In this document: in pieces, positions 22,587 to 34,434 of the stretch
How the letters are laid out: every line of letters begins with the position of its first letter
Position numbering within the stretch: the first letter of the stretch is position 1
Assembly: GCA_002150815.3 (NCBI GenBank)
Contig: NDFF03000389.1
Span: 1 to 64,000, forward strand
Origin: Grammothele lineata
Lineage: Eukaryota > Basidiomycota > Agaricomycetes > Polyporales > Polyporaceae
DNA: 64,000 nt
Direction of reading: 5' to 3'
Notes under the pieces: model-generated
What the model saw: only the letters and a program-made list of their open reading frames with translations
The model's database searches: none
Told to the model about the DNA's origin: nothing
Position numbers and translations under genes: made by a program

Positions 22587-25500
22587 ATGGTTCACAGTTA
22601 CCGTCGCAAACGTGGCTTTGAACTTATCCAGGACGTTGCCGCTGTCGAGGGCGTCCGGAAGAAGGACCGTCGAGGCTGGAAAATCGTTGAACGTGTCACA
22701 AAGGTTCGCATTCTCGGGGCGCGGAAGCGTGCGGAACGACTAGCTGCGGCTGCTGCTGCACGCAAGTCTCCTGTCTTAGAGCCCGTCCCTCTCCCAGCCG
22801 TAATCGGTTCCGACGCATTTCATCCGGGAGTCGAGGTCGATCCCGAGCACGTCGTGCCCCCGCGAATGGTGCGTTCGCCTCTTCCGAGTCTGAGAGCGAG
22901 ATGCTAACGCAAGCTAGACCGCGGGCGATCATCAGAGGGAGTTTTTGCAGAGGCGAAATGGCTATCTCCAGCGCATTCTGGAGAGCGAAGCACCCCCACC
23001 GGATCTCAAGCCTTCTTGCCATGAGAATCACATCCTCCACTGGCGCTGCCTTTCTTGTCACGAACGACCTACATTTTGTTCTGCTTGTCTTAGGGTTGCA
23101 CACGTACGACACCCCTTCCACCGCGTTCAAGCGTGGACCGGCGCATTTTTCAGCGACGCCTGGCTTCGCCAGTCTGGTCTCACCGTTCATCTCGGCCACG
23201 GCGGCGATATTTGCAAGACCGTTCAGATGATGGCTGACGCGGCTCCAGCTTGGATGCGAAAAGAAGAAGAGGACGAGGTCGTGGAAGAAGAAGAGGCGTT
23301 CCTGGATCTGAACGTTGACTGGGAGGATGACGATATGGTCGAGGACGAAGAGGTGAGCAATCGTGAAAGGTATCGTAGGTCATGTCGTCGCCCTAAATGG
23401 AACACCCAGACTCTTTCAGAATCCGGAGAGGATGAATCGGGCCCAAATCCTGGCGCACATAACACCACGCGTGCTCCTGACTACCTCGATGTACGTCTCA
23501 TCTCCCGGACCGTATCAGCATGACGGCTTATGCCATGAACAGTACGCTGAAGCAGCAGACTTCCCTCGATTTGGAGAAGACTCCTTACATCCCTCATTTC
23601 CACGTTCGTCGAGCACTTCTGCCGGTTCGCGGATGCTGGTGATCATTCATTCCAACGGCATCCACGAGCTTCCCGTGGTATTTTGCAAGTGTCCCAATGC
23701 GCTCCCTGAAGACGAGCAACTCGTTGCTGCCGGATACTATCCGGCTACTGTAAAGAGGCCTAGGACGGCGTTCACACAGATTCTACTTGACGATTTTCTC
23801 CGGACCAATCGCGTTTGCAAGACTGCCGTGCGCGCCTTCTACGCACAGCTCCGACGGGCAACCAATTCCGCTTTCCCACATCTTGTTCCGGTACGTCCTA
23901 CTGCTCAATGGTGGCTCAGCAGTACAGCTCATCCGCTGATATACGAATTAGGACAAATACAAGGAATTCCTCAGAGTCACTCGGCAATGGCGTAATATGA
24001 AGCTACGCAAGTGGGCAGGTCTCGGTCATGAGGACCATCCAGTGAAACCGGGAGAATTAGCAGTTCAATGCCCAGCTTGCCCTCATCCGGGTGTCAATAT
24101 TCCGGATGACTGGCAGAATGACCCAGAGAAGTAGGTCACCCTCCTTTCCATGCAGTGCTAGCTAATCAGTTGGTGCAAACGCAGGTGGCACTATGGCGTT
24201 TCCGTCGTAATGGATGGCAACTTCACGGCACAACACCGACATACGAAGAACCCAGGAGACGACGTTGCCCTCGCAGATGGGCATCTTTTTATGGTAGAGG
24301 AAGCCCCATACCGACATCATCTTGAAACGGCCAAGCGTTTCAAAGAGGTGGGTGCATTCATACGGTTTGCAAAACGAGCATGACAGTCGTTGACGGGCCC
24401 TTCTATAACAGCGGCTGACGTGCAACGAACACCGCGCCGTCCTGGCGGAGGCAAAGAAAAATACTAGCCTCGAATCTACAGGTATCGGGGCTGCGGCGTG
24501 CTCGCGACACGGATTCTTCATCGGCCATTCCGCTGTGGACTTTCAAAAAGGGGAAGGGTGAGTTAAACAGTCCTGTGCATGGATTGGTAGCTGATTCAAA
24601 GCGTTGATATCGTTCTACAGACAGAAGAACATGGACTGGGCCCTCCATTGGGTTTTCGTCTGGATTAACGGAATTACCTGGCTCCTCGTGATGTACGACA
24701 TTATGTGCCAGTATTCCGTCAACGTCAAGCGCCGGTTTACAGAGAGTCCTGCTTTGGAATGGCCATCAACCCTCATCACATTCCTCGTCGGCATAGGTCA
24801 ATTCCACATTCATGGACATCAGCCCACCTGCTTCTCTCGATATTCTGTGAACTTCATTCAAGGGGCAGGTAATCAAGATGGGGAAATCCTTGAGACGCTT
24901 TGGAAGCCCCTAAACCCGGCATCAAGCAGCGCTCGTGGGATGACGTTGTTCCACCGCCGCGAGGTCATTGATGACCATATGAACCATTCCAACTGGACGA
25001 AGCTCACTCGAATTGGTCGGTGTTTTTGGATCTTCTCAGCCAATCTTCTGCCGGTTACTAATGCATCTGACAGCGTTTACCCTCAAAGTGAAATGGATCC
25101 GGGTTTTCCAGTTCTTAGGACCTGCTCGCTTAGCGTTTCAACGCCAGGACGCCGCAGCAGGTAACAACGCCGCAACGTGGCGCTACATGGCAGAGCGTGC
25201 AAACTCCTTGCGAACATCGCAAGTCGACGTCCTTGACATATACGACGTCGATAGAAGCCCGCGTATGTCCATCATCTGTACGCCCGCGGCTGTGCCGAGA
25301 TTCACTTCTGGCAGTGCCCACTCTGAAGAGCATCCAAGCGGATCTGATGAAGAAGGAGACCACCGAATACAGCACGAGCCTCGGGCGTGTGGGGTGGATT
25401 GCATCAGGCCTGAAGATCGAGGAGAAAAAGTATGTGTCCATTTCCATGACGTATTGTATTCAGCATTGCTGATAGCACATGTGCACAGGCTTCACGTTGC

Positions 25501-26591
25501 CCGTCTGGCCCGTCAGATTAAGAAGACATCCGGAGACACACAGAGGCTGACGCTCGTTCAGGAGAGACAACGCCTCATAGATTCGATCGCCAAGTTCCAT
25601 CTCATTGCTAGGAAATTCATCCCAGAGGCCAGCGAAGTTCCTCTTGACGTCGGTGACCTTGGGGCAGAATGGGACGTCGCAGATGACCAAGATCCAGAGA
25701 CAGCCCCGGGATCCTCGACTCCTGACTCAGCAAAACCTGTGGGAACAGTCCACAGCCGCCTGCACCACATCCTCGATGTCAGCCACGACACCCCAGAACG
25801 CCACGGCATCATGCTTCCGTCGACGCTCGGCTACGAGTATCTCCGCGCCCATAACCTTGAGGTCGCCGCGAAGGAGCAGCGGGACCTCGTTGTGGGCATG
25901 ATGAACGAGGCTTTGCAAAAGGTTCGGATAGGCATAGGCTACAAATCACTGCTCTATCGCACCAAAGTGCGCAACGCCACCGGCACACGCGCACGCCTCC
26001 GGAGCTTTGATGAGGTACACGCCGCAGAAGAAGGAATCCGACGACACGTCAGGACGTACATGATGGGACGCGGTATGCTCTATAATCTCTTTGATCCTGT
26101 TGACAAAGCAACTGTCAAAGAACGCGACGCGTTGCTCCTCAAATATCCTGCGATCGTCCAGAAGGATTTAAAGGCTGAGACGGCGCTTTTGGAGTCCTTC
26201 ATGGCTGGGCAGAGGCATAAGCATGCTAGTTGGATCTGGCATTTTGAGGACAAAATAGGTGGAGATGCAAAACAGTTCCTGGAAAACAGTACGTTTTGCG
26301 CTATCAACAGGATGCCCTGGCTGACACACAGTCCCAGCCCGCCGCAGCTTGTGGCTTCGCTCCTACGCACGCTGGTGTAGGTGGGAGGAGGAGCAGGAGC
26401 TAGTCATGCGGGAGATGAAATGGACGGTGAAGTATTTTTCTGTTATGGCGGATAAGTGGAAAGCTCGGGCCGACCTTCCCGCTCATCCGGGACACAAAGC
26501 CTACGCGCTACGGCTGACGGCTATGTGGTCCGGGCTTGCGCATCATGCCCAAGGCGTCTTCGATCAGGTCCTGGCAGTCTATCAGGTGTAA
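22587..26591 (+). CDS. KDZ transposase with CxC2 zinc cluster, about 1147 aa
   Basis: Eleven exons: 22587-22868, 22918-23490, 23543-23890, 23952-24130, 24185-24347, 24412-24557, 24621-25015, 25074-25262, 25315-25429, 25489-26288 and 26338-26591. All phases match; an extra in-frame 57-nt intron at 23353-23409 is optional. Near the N-terminus is the cysteine cluster (C128, C138, C141, C148, C151, then H156/H162) in LHWRCLSCHERPTFCSACL, followed by the conserved HPFHRVQAWTGAFF. The RNase H-fold core shows MDGNF (D471), CNEHRAV, CSRHGFF, VDFQKGE, NMDW (D569), MYDIMCQY (D590), GQFHIHGH, GAGNQDGEILETLW and DDHMNHSNW, in the order known for Kyakuja-Dileera-Zisupton transposases. The first Arg of the usual QKGER reads Gly here. 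The C-terminus has the coiled RWEEEQELVMREM segment. No frame break was found, so the enzyme may be functional. Confidence 0.9.
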
Positions 26592-27586
26592 CTTCTCGGA
26601 TATCTTCCTGCATGTGCATCGAGAACAGTTACAGTTGTAATTATACGCCCATTATTCTCCTTCAAGGGGGTCGCGGGATGTCAGCACACTGCAAGCGACT
26701 CAGGCCGATTTGTGTCGGAACAGCCTCTTACCTTAGACACGCTTACCTCAGATACTTGGAAATCATGACATCTTCTTGCAAAGTTGCTTCCTCCATCGAC
26801 ATCGATGATGCCTCTGGGGACGGTGATTCCTGCCATGTATCCTCGCGCTCCATCGTCAGCATGTACCATTGTGGGAGCGATATTGGAGCCCAGCCTCGAT
26901 CAAGCCTGAAGCTGCTTCGTTCGTCCGGCACTAACTCGACCCTTGCGGGGTCGTTTGACAGCGGGGAGATCCTCGATCGCGACGGCGGAGCGCATGGCGG
27001 GCACTGGCCTACAGGAGGATGGTCTCGATGCAGGTAACGGAGGGAAGAAGGTGCAGAAGATGCGCTTCTCGGGTGCTGGGCGAAAGCGACTCGCAGCACA
27101 ACCAAAGTACGACAGCGTGAAAGTCGTCGACGAGGGGATCAGCTGAGAGATCGCGCAGAACTTAGAAGGCGTTGCAATACAAAGAACTAACAGAATGATG
27201 GTCGTAATGGTTCGAGAACGTGCTCGGTGCCAATCGCACGGAAAGCGAACTGTGCCAGTCGACCCGCGTGCGCACGCGTATCCAGAGCAACACGAGCACC
27301 CCGCACGCGCCACTCGATGCCTGTCCGTCGGCAAGTCACCTCTTCCGAGCTTGCCTCGATCCCCATCATGTCTCGCGAGCTCAAAACCACTGCAAACACA
27401 TTCGCCGTAGCAGACCTCAGCAGCACGAAGGAGAAGCGCCTTGGACGCTCATATCATGTCCTGATTGTGGTGGTACAAGCTGGGCCTTGGAGACATCCCA
27501 GGCTCCTCGCCATCTCCTCTGTCACGCAGGCTGACCGCGACGCTGTTGACGTTTGGTCTCACCTCCGGGGACACGAGCGTAGTAAC
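26592..27586. other. No firm gene; downstream flank of the KDZ element
   Basis: A plus-strand frame at 26943-27146 ends with a basic, protein-like tail (KKVQKMRFSGAGRKRL) and may be a remnant or terminal exon of something unrecognised. No terminal repeat of the KDZ element was identified. Confidence 0.35.
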
Positions 27587-27587
27587 A

Positions 27588-29340
27588 CTGATCAGGAAAA
27601 AAAGGCTGTGCTCGAGGGCGCTCGAGAGTCTCGAGAGCAGCGCGAGCCGCCGAGCTTGGTACCCCAGTCTCGAGCCCCCTGCCACCGCTCGGGGCTGCTC
27701 GAGAGCGCTCGACGACTGCTCGACGAGTACGGCCGAGCAACCAAACAGACCGGGCTATTCTTTCGATCCCCTCCCAGACTCACAAAACACACAGAACAAG
27801 TTACTTCAACACGATATATTGATAACTACGTAGCATACATGTACAGTACAGGGTGTTCTCGTAAGGTACAATGGGGCGGCGCAGCATGCCGCTCGCAGGG
27901 CCCTTCCATTTGCCTCCCTTCTCCCTCGAAAGCCACGATCACACGCCCCCCGCATCACCCGCGCATGCATCCGGCGACCTGGAAGCTCCGCGCTCGTTCG
28001 CTGCAACGGCGTTGGCTACGGCAGCTTGCACCGCGTCTGTGTCGCAACGAACTCGCGGTACCCTGGCGCTGACGTTATTCCACGGGCCCGTGCGGGCGAA
28101 GACTGTGCGCGCGCAGACGAACGGCGATGTTGTACTCGCAGTTGCGACGGTCTTGATGGTAGCGTGTACGTCTGGGGGGTGGCGGCAGGCCTGGGGAGGT
28201 GGGTGGGGCATGAGTACGGGCATGTGGGGTTCAGATCAGCATGAGACGGAGTGGGTGCTGCCGGCCATACAGGACTTACCAGTCAACGCGCCCGATCTCG
28301 CCGGAGACTTCCTGGCTCCGATGTACGATATACGACTCACCCACCCTCCACCATAGCGTGCCACGTTGCACGCTGCCATCAATGGCGCAGACCCTTTGGG
28401 TAAGACTTAGTAGGATACGTGGTGACACAGGGCAGACTATGACATACCGAGTGACAAGCACCGTGTGTCACGAGGAGTGTCGTAGGGACGGGAGCGAAAA
28501 TGTGAGTTGTGCATTTTGGGGATGAGGCTGGCAGGCGGCGGAGCTGGCTGGTCTTCGCTGCTTACAGAAGACGTAGATAAAGAGGGGAATAAGATATGAG
28601 CGGGAGGGCGTTGTAGGGCGAAAGAGCATGAAGTTGCATACCAACGATGGCCTCCAAATCGCGGCATATACGAGGTGCGCAGGGTACGTATTTTGTATGC
28701 GGAAGGGAAGGTATGTCCCGTACCAGATGTGAATGACAATGTTCTTTTGGAGGCCGTCAGAAAGCATTGTGAGAGGTTTTGAGGATCTTGGCCTTGGGGC
28801 GAGCGCGAGAGGATGGGAGACTTGACGGAAGTAGACTCAGTATACAAAGCTAGTAGAGCAGTAGGAAGACCCCTCGCAAGACCTAGACCAGAGCGGCAAC
28901 AGGGTACAGAACCAAGGGGAGGAGCAAGACTCTCGAGACATGGGACTAGAGCGAGGCGTGGCGAGAGGGAATCTCAACCAACAGTGCGTGAAGGTGCCAG
29001 CGAGACGATGAGACGCGGCGCCCACTTGAGGGCAAGCCGCGCGAGGTTCAGGGCAGGTTGCGCGAGACTTCACGAATCGCGTCACGGCACCGGCGCTTCG
29101 CAAGTGCCTGTGCCGTACAGGCCAAAACGTCGTCTGACGGATCGATTCGCGGCTCTGAACAGTACAAGGAGGTAGTAATATGACGTACAAAGGGATGGCA
29201 CACAATCTGAACATGCTGCCTGAAGCTACCTCGGCTCGGCATGCTCGAGTCTGCTCGCGCGTGCTCGAGAGCTGTGCTGGCGTCTCGGGAGTCTCGAGAG
29301 CCGCTGCGTCTCTCGAGCAAATGGTTTTTCCTGATTGGCA
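27588..29340. mobile_element. Possible element bounded by CTCGAG-rich inverted sequence
   Basis: ATCAGGAAAAA at 27590-27600, followed by TGCTCGAG and a cluster of CTCGAG motifs (to about 27730), is mirrored on the other side: CTCGAG cluster (29244-29317), then TTTTTCCTGAT at 29325-29335. The inverted relation extends over roughly 60 bp with mismatches. The 1.7 kb between them has no convincing gene. No target duplication was found, so this may also be two inverted copies of one short repeat. Confidence 0.4.
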
Positions 29341-29688
29341 GGTGATTCGGATACCGACTTCCAGAGCGCACAAGTACTCGAGTTCCCGCGGGGGCGGGAG
29401 CCATGAGTCCTTCGCCTGCAGCGCCGACGCCGACATTCAGGATGAATCGCAGGGGATGCCGACTGCGCTCACACACCTCAATGACTTTGGGCCACGCATG
29501 GCAGGGCGGCCAACGACGAGCTGCATGTATTGTCGGCCGTCGCCAAAGGCCGCGAGCGCAACTTCAACACAAACGGGACAAAGACAAACGTAAGTACATA
29601 TTACATACCGACCTCGATTGGGCGCTTATTTCTCGCGACCCCCTTACTTTCCTCCGTCATCCACGCGTCCTCTGCCTGCTCGAACACG

Positions 29689-30466
29689 ATGTCCATTCGC
29701 CAGATGCATCTTCCGGAGGAATCGCAAAAGGCCCTCATAGCTGCACGATTAGAGGTGTTTGCAATCAGCGCTCGCATTGTTGCGGCTTTACAGTGTCTAC
29801 CGAATCCTGCTCGAGACATCGATCTTGCTCGCTGGGGATGCGGGCTGAGCCGCGAGATTGTGAGTTAAATCTTTTGCTTCGTCTGGGGGGGAGGAAAGTT
29901 GAAATAAGTATCCTACAAGTGGGCCGCCGTTCAAGCCATGGGAATGGCGACAGCCGCATCTATGACTGGGGCTCCAGACCTTGACCCGACGAAAGAAGAT
30001 TCGCCCACGACTGCACCAATTGCAATCCTATTATCGAAAACACGCTGTGTCAGTCGTTCTTTCGTTGTACGCTTGGGGCCCGGAGACCTCGACCCGGTTA
30101 CGATTCAGAGAATTATTCATTCGGTTCCGCCTGAAGAGTTGAGGAGCTTGTCCCACTTTCTTGAGGTCGACAATTGGTGGACATGGCCTGATTGCGGACC
30201 TCACAACTGCCCTGTTCCTCCATGGTGGATGAACCCACAAGATGTGCTGGTAAGGGAGGATCTTCTGGTACAGCCTAATGTCGAATCATAACTTCTTACA
30301 GGATGTCCCTGTCCCGGCTCACTCATCAGACTTCCAGGAGGTGCATAAACGCGTCTTCGGCGCGGGGGAGCAGACCAATACCGCAGCGCAGCACTTGGAG
30401 GGAAGCATGCAGACGATTGAGACATTGATTCGCACGTTGGAAAGGAGGTCTCTTCAATCAGTGTAA
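29689..30466 (+). CDS. Small three-exon hypothetical protein, 221 aa
   Basis: Exons 29689-29859, 29920-30249 and 30302-30466 join in phase 0 through introns of 60 and 52 nt (donors GTGAGT and GTAAGG; acceptors ACAAG and TTACAG). The protein has a helical N-terminal part (LPEESQKALIAARLEVFA), a central Trp- and Pro-rich segment (DNWWTWPDCGPHNCPVPPWW, residues about 140-160) and a C-terminal helix (EGSMQTIETLIRTLERR). The start is uncertain: an upstream exon ending at a GTAAGT donor near 29589 may exist, in which case 29704 begins an internal exon. I recognise no family. Confidence 0.6.
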
Positions 30467-32250
30467 TCATACCTGCTTGCAACAAGCTACGAGGACTTTT
30501 TCCCGGACTATGGCAGCGATGCAACTAAATTCAGACAATATGTCCTTAATCTCAATCTCGTATTACGCAGTCGATGCAGTCACATTAGTGAGGACCCACA
30601 AAAAGGATATAACTTAAGGACCTTGTGATGCGATGCGATGCGAGAGGAAGTGGCAAATTAGAGATAGCTTAGAGGCTTTAGTGATGTATGACATCAGCGC
30701 AGGATCGAATTTTGAGTAGAGACGGGGTGTAGGGCAACTTAGTCACAGGGATAGGTAACCAGAGGATCATGACGGACGAGGTTATCTAACGACGCACCTC
30801 AGCATCGCGATCGAGCTGTCCTGAAATCTGGCGCTACCCCTCAAGCCTATGGTAGCCTGACTGTGGTGTCTTGTTGCTGGGCAGGGCCCTCATAAGTAAA
30901 TCCGTAGCAGCGGCGAATAGGCGAGACGTCGAAAGCTGTCTACGTTGTTGTAAGTCGATACCCCTAGTACGCGCGTATTACCAGTCCAACGTTCAACCCG
31001 TGAGAGGACCATCACAGCTTGACTGTTGTTCTGTCGGAGGAGCATCGGGTGAGCAATCGAGCGGAAGACCTCACTGAGACCTCACGTATGATATGGAGTG
31101 GCGGCGGGGTCACTGATAAATTTCCTCTTTCGCGAGACGCAGCACCACGGGACTTTGTCGTCGAGAACGTCGCGAGTTCTTCTTGAGTCCCGGGAGACCG
31201 CTCCGCTGCAAGTGGAGAAGGCATTCCCCGTAATCAGAAGTCAAGTGTGCAGCTTGCTTAGGGTGTAGAGGAAGGCGGTGGGATAGTACAGTTGGGATGT
31301 CGGACTTGAGCCCCAAAGACTAGCTTGTTGAGCTAAACGACGTTCCAAAGTAAGATCCCGCACGTTGTGGCCACAAGAAGAGCCTTTAAGGCGAATAACC
31401 TAGGATTTTATATAGTCAATGCGCATAGCAAACCATGTTACACCGTGTTAGGCTGCGGCCGCTCTCGCGAGGAGTCCCGCAGACAGGGCACATTCAATAT
31501 GACATCTAGCGGTAGACATAGGCGGAGTGTCAGACGTGTATGTAGGCGGAGGGGGGACAGACTATACTCCATGTGTTCCGAACTTGAACATCTATTCGAG
31601 AGTTGCATGGTCCACGGGTGGCTCGAGGGGCAACAGAAGGACGTTAAGAGGTTGTTGAACATTTTCGACGTGGACCGAGTATGATACGACGAGTCGAGGA
31701 GAAGGTGAGAACAGACAAAAAGAAAGAGTATGCCAGAAGGCGCGGGCGACAAGAGGTTGGCACGGAGTAACACAAGTCCTGAGGTTGTCTACGGCGAAGG
31801 ATAGAGCTCTCGAGTCGTGAACACGGTCTGAGCGTCGGCGAGGAAATTGGACCCATCGGATGGCGGGCGGCTCCGATGCGGGGAGCCGTCTCCGGGCCGG
31901 CCGGCGGTGTTGAAAGTTCCTCACTACCACCGTCACTACTGCTCCAGCTTCTCGACATCCTTTTTCTGCGTAATGCCCAACGAGTGCATCTCCTTCCTAG
32001 GCCAGGCTCAGTCTCTTCAAGCTGTCTTGCTCTCTCCTTGCATATTCAGTACAGGCTGAGCGTGTCGTCTACAAGAGCACACCCGAGTGCGGTATGTCCT
32101 CAGTGAAGGAGGTAACGCGCTAGAAAATTGTGGTAGTGTCAGTATGTCATGACACCACTTCTGATCTAGATTAACTCCCAGTTCGTCATGGTCCTAGTCG
32201 GATGGGAAGCTCTCTGAGACGGGCCTTGTTCGATCGAAGTTGGGCGATCC
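30467..32250. other. No supported gene
   Basis: Short overlapping frames only. A small direct reiteration of GATGC occurs near 30625-30645. Confidence 0.4.
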
Positions 32251-32844
32251 ATGGACTCTCTTGGAAGCCCCACGCGGCGTGGATATCCACACACGCGTAT
32301 ACGGCGAGCCCATGGCCGGAGCTCAAGGCCCAGAGTACGTCGTGAGCTTGCAGTGGACCCGAATTCGGATGAGGATGTGCGTTCGCGCTTGTCGGATTCT
32401 GACGCACTCTCTTTTGCTGGAGGCTCTTACATTCCCCCAAGATTCGGAGGTCCTGATGTAGCGGAAGCTCTAGACGACCCCGGCGGCGAGTACCACCTGG
32501 ACGAAGGGCCTGCCACTGGCGCGAATTAGCGAACGCAGTCGAACGTGTTGCGGCCAATCATCAAACCCCTAGACCGCGATGCCGTCCACGCTCTCCCAAA
32601 CTCAGAGTCGTTGGAATTGGATGTGAACGGGACAAGCCACCCGAACCGCGTTGGGGACTCTGAGGACGGATGTATGCGCTTGAGCAACATGGAATCACAA
32701 CCAGGACACGTCACAGCCAATCCCACCCTCAGAGGCACCTCCTGCTTACGGCTCCGACGGAGGGTAAGTATGGCATGAAGAACTTGACCAATATGGGCTA
32801 CGAGCAGGATCTGAAACTCCTGTCATACTTCGCAGTGCACGTCC

Positions 32845-33205
32845 GTGCGCGCACAATCCGGCCCCCGCTCGACGAAGCGCAAGCCGGACCCTCCCCTCGG
32901 GGTAGACGACATCGGCGTGCAGTTCGACGCCGCGGCGTACCGCGGCGTACGTGCCCACGCACATCTCCCAAATCCCCCCAAGTGCCGCTATTCACTTCGA
33001 GGATCTCGTCGACAAGTGGCGGATCGCGCTGTGGCACATTCTGGGAATAAGGCCTCCTGGGTCTTTGGCGAGCGAGATGGACATCGACGTCGAGAGCGGC
33101 GCTTCGCGATACCAGGGCTTGACGAGTTTCCTTAGGCCAATGGCGAGCATGATGGACGCTACCAGCATCAACGACATTCCCTTGCCGTATTCTAGTGCTG
33201 TAAGT
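32845..33205 (+). pseudogene. Hypothetical protein frame broken by a 10-bp tandem duplication
   Basis: A protein-like frame (KRKPDPPLGVDDIGVQFDAA) runs into an exact tandem duplication of CGCGGCGTAC (32931-32940 and 32941-32950). The frame that is open after the duplication (THISQIPPSAAIHFEDLVDK and on to about 33200, ending at a GTAAGT donor) is shifted relative to the one before it. Removing one repeat unit would make them continuous. The upstream part at 32330-32529 is acidic and also coding-like. The family is not recognised. Confidence 0.5.
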
Positions 33206-33901
33206 CTTCCAATCTACGGCGTTAGTTGATGAATGCGACATCTGATGTGTATGCTCAAGGAACGGCGGGCGCATGGCGTTACTCGGCGGTAAGAACAGTT
33301 TCGCTGTCGTACATTCAAGTAGGCGCAGCGCCTGGGTGACAGGCCTGACGATTCGTCCGTTGAGTACCGGGTGTCTTATTTGTGCTTCCTGTCGAAGCGA
33401 TATAGGATTTTGACTAGTGTCCCACTGTTGAAAGTGGAATATTTGCGGCGTCTCGGCATGCAAACTCCGCGAATTCTGAGCTGTGCTGTGTGATAGACTG
33501 AGATATAATGGATCGCCGTTGAACGCTGAACGTTGGCGGTGGTGGGGCGAGTATAAGCAAGGACTCGGCCAGGGCAAGACTAGACAAGACTGCGGCCCAA
33601 CTCAGGCGGCCTGACTCAAGTCCGCACCTCAGGCAAGGTCGCAGTACTTGCCATCAAGCGCCGGCGCTGGTTGGGGCGACGCGTGGCGTGCGCTCTTCTC
33701 TCCGCACCATTCGACTCCGTTTCTCCACGTATTGGCCTGGGTGGCCGTTGCTCTCTTCACGCCCTGTCAACGCCCGCCGTACTCCAAGTATTCACCGCGC
33801 CATGGATCAGAGGGTGGAATGGAATATCAGGTATGTGTTTCTAGTGCTTTACTATCCCCTACCTTCATCATATCGTCCACTCTACCGCTACGTCTTCGTT
33901 T

Positions 33902-34434
33902 GGGCCCTGGCCGGGTACGCAGGCTGTCGAGTGTGTTCTCGCACTCCGATACCAGCATCGCCGCGTCGTTCATGGGGCCCTAGCCGGGTACGCCGTGTCG
34001 TCGAGTGTGCCCTGCACACTCCAATACCAGCATCGCCGCGCTGTTCTTCATTGGGGCCCTGGCCGGGTACGCAGGCTGTCGAGTGTGTTCTCGCACTCCG
34101 ATACCAGCATCGCCGCGTCGTTCATGGGGCCCTAGCCGGGTACGCCGTGTCGTCGAGTGTGCCCTGCACACTCCGACACCAGCATCGCCGCGCTGTTCTT
34201 CATTGGGGCCCTGGCCGGGTACGCAGGCTGTCGAGTGTGTTCTCGCACTCCGATACCAGCATCGCCGCGTCGTTCATGGGGCCCTAGCCGGGTACGCCGT
34301 GTCGTCGAGCGTGCCCTGCACATTCCGATACCAGCATCGCCGCGCTGTTCTTCGTTGAGCCCTGGCCGGGTACACTACGTCGTCGAGTATGCTCTGCATA
34401 TTGGCACTAGCATCTCCGTGCCATCGTTAAGGGC
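33902..34434 (+). repeat. Higher-order tandem repeat, 152-bp dimer of 73- and 79-bp units
   Basis: Seven units start at 33902, 33975, 34054, 34127, 34206, 34279 and 34357. Odd units share GTACGCAGGCTGTCGAGTGT, even units share GTACGCCGTGTCGTCGAG, and all contain GGGCCCTRGCCGGGTA and ACCAGCATCGCCGCG. The AB dimer repeats at exactly 152 bp. The last unit is diverged. The dimers are nearly identical, so the array is young. Open frames through it exist only because stops are absent from the unit. Confidence 0.92.

Larger units (their letters stand above)
17939..26591. mobile_element. KDZ DNA transposon core: HMG-like gene, TET/JBP dioxygenase and transposase
   Basis: Three intact multi-exon genes are packed together: a minus-strand gene (20969 to 17939), a divergent TET/JBP gene starting 130 bp away (21099-22385) and, 201 bp further, a KDZ transposase (22587-26591). 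This gene set is the one described for basidiomycete Kyakuja-Dileera-Zisupton elements, which often carry TET/JBP genes and a divergent HMG protein (Iyer and colleagues, 2014). The coordinates mark only the outer coding limits. Terminal inverted repeats and target duplications were not located, so the true ends lie outside this interval. Confidence 0.88.

Noticed and set aside
23353..23409. Additional 57-nt intron in the first KDZ transposase
   Set aside because: Splice signals are present (GTGAGC, CCCAG), but the interval is in frame without stops, so it is optional and left in the model.
24162..24521. Minus-strand open frames inside the first KDZ gene and similar frames opposite other exons
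   Set aside because: They lie antisense to exons with conserved transposase motifs and are shadows.
16671..27586. Terminal inverted repeats and target duplication of the first KDZ element
   Set aside because: Flanks on both sides were compared by eye and no convincing inverse match was found, so no ends are claimed.
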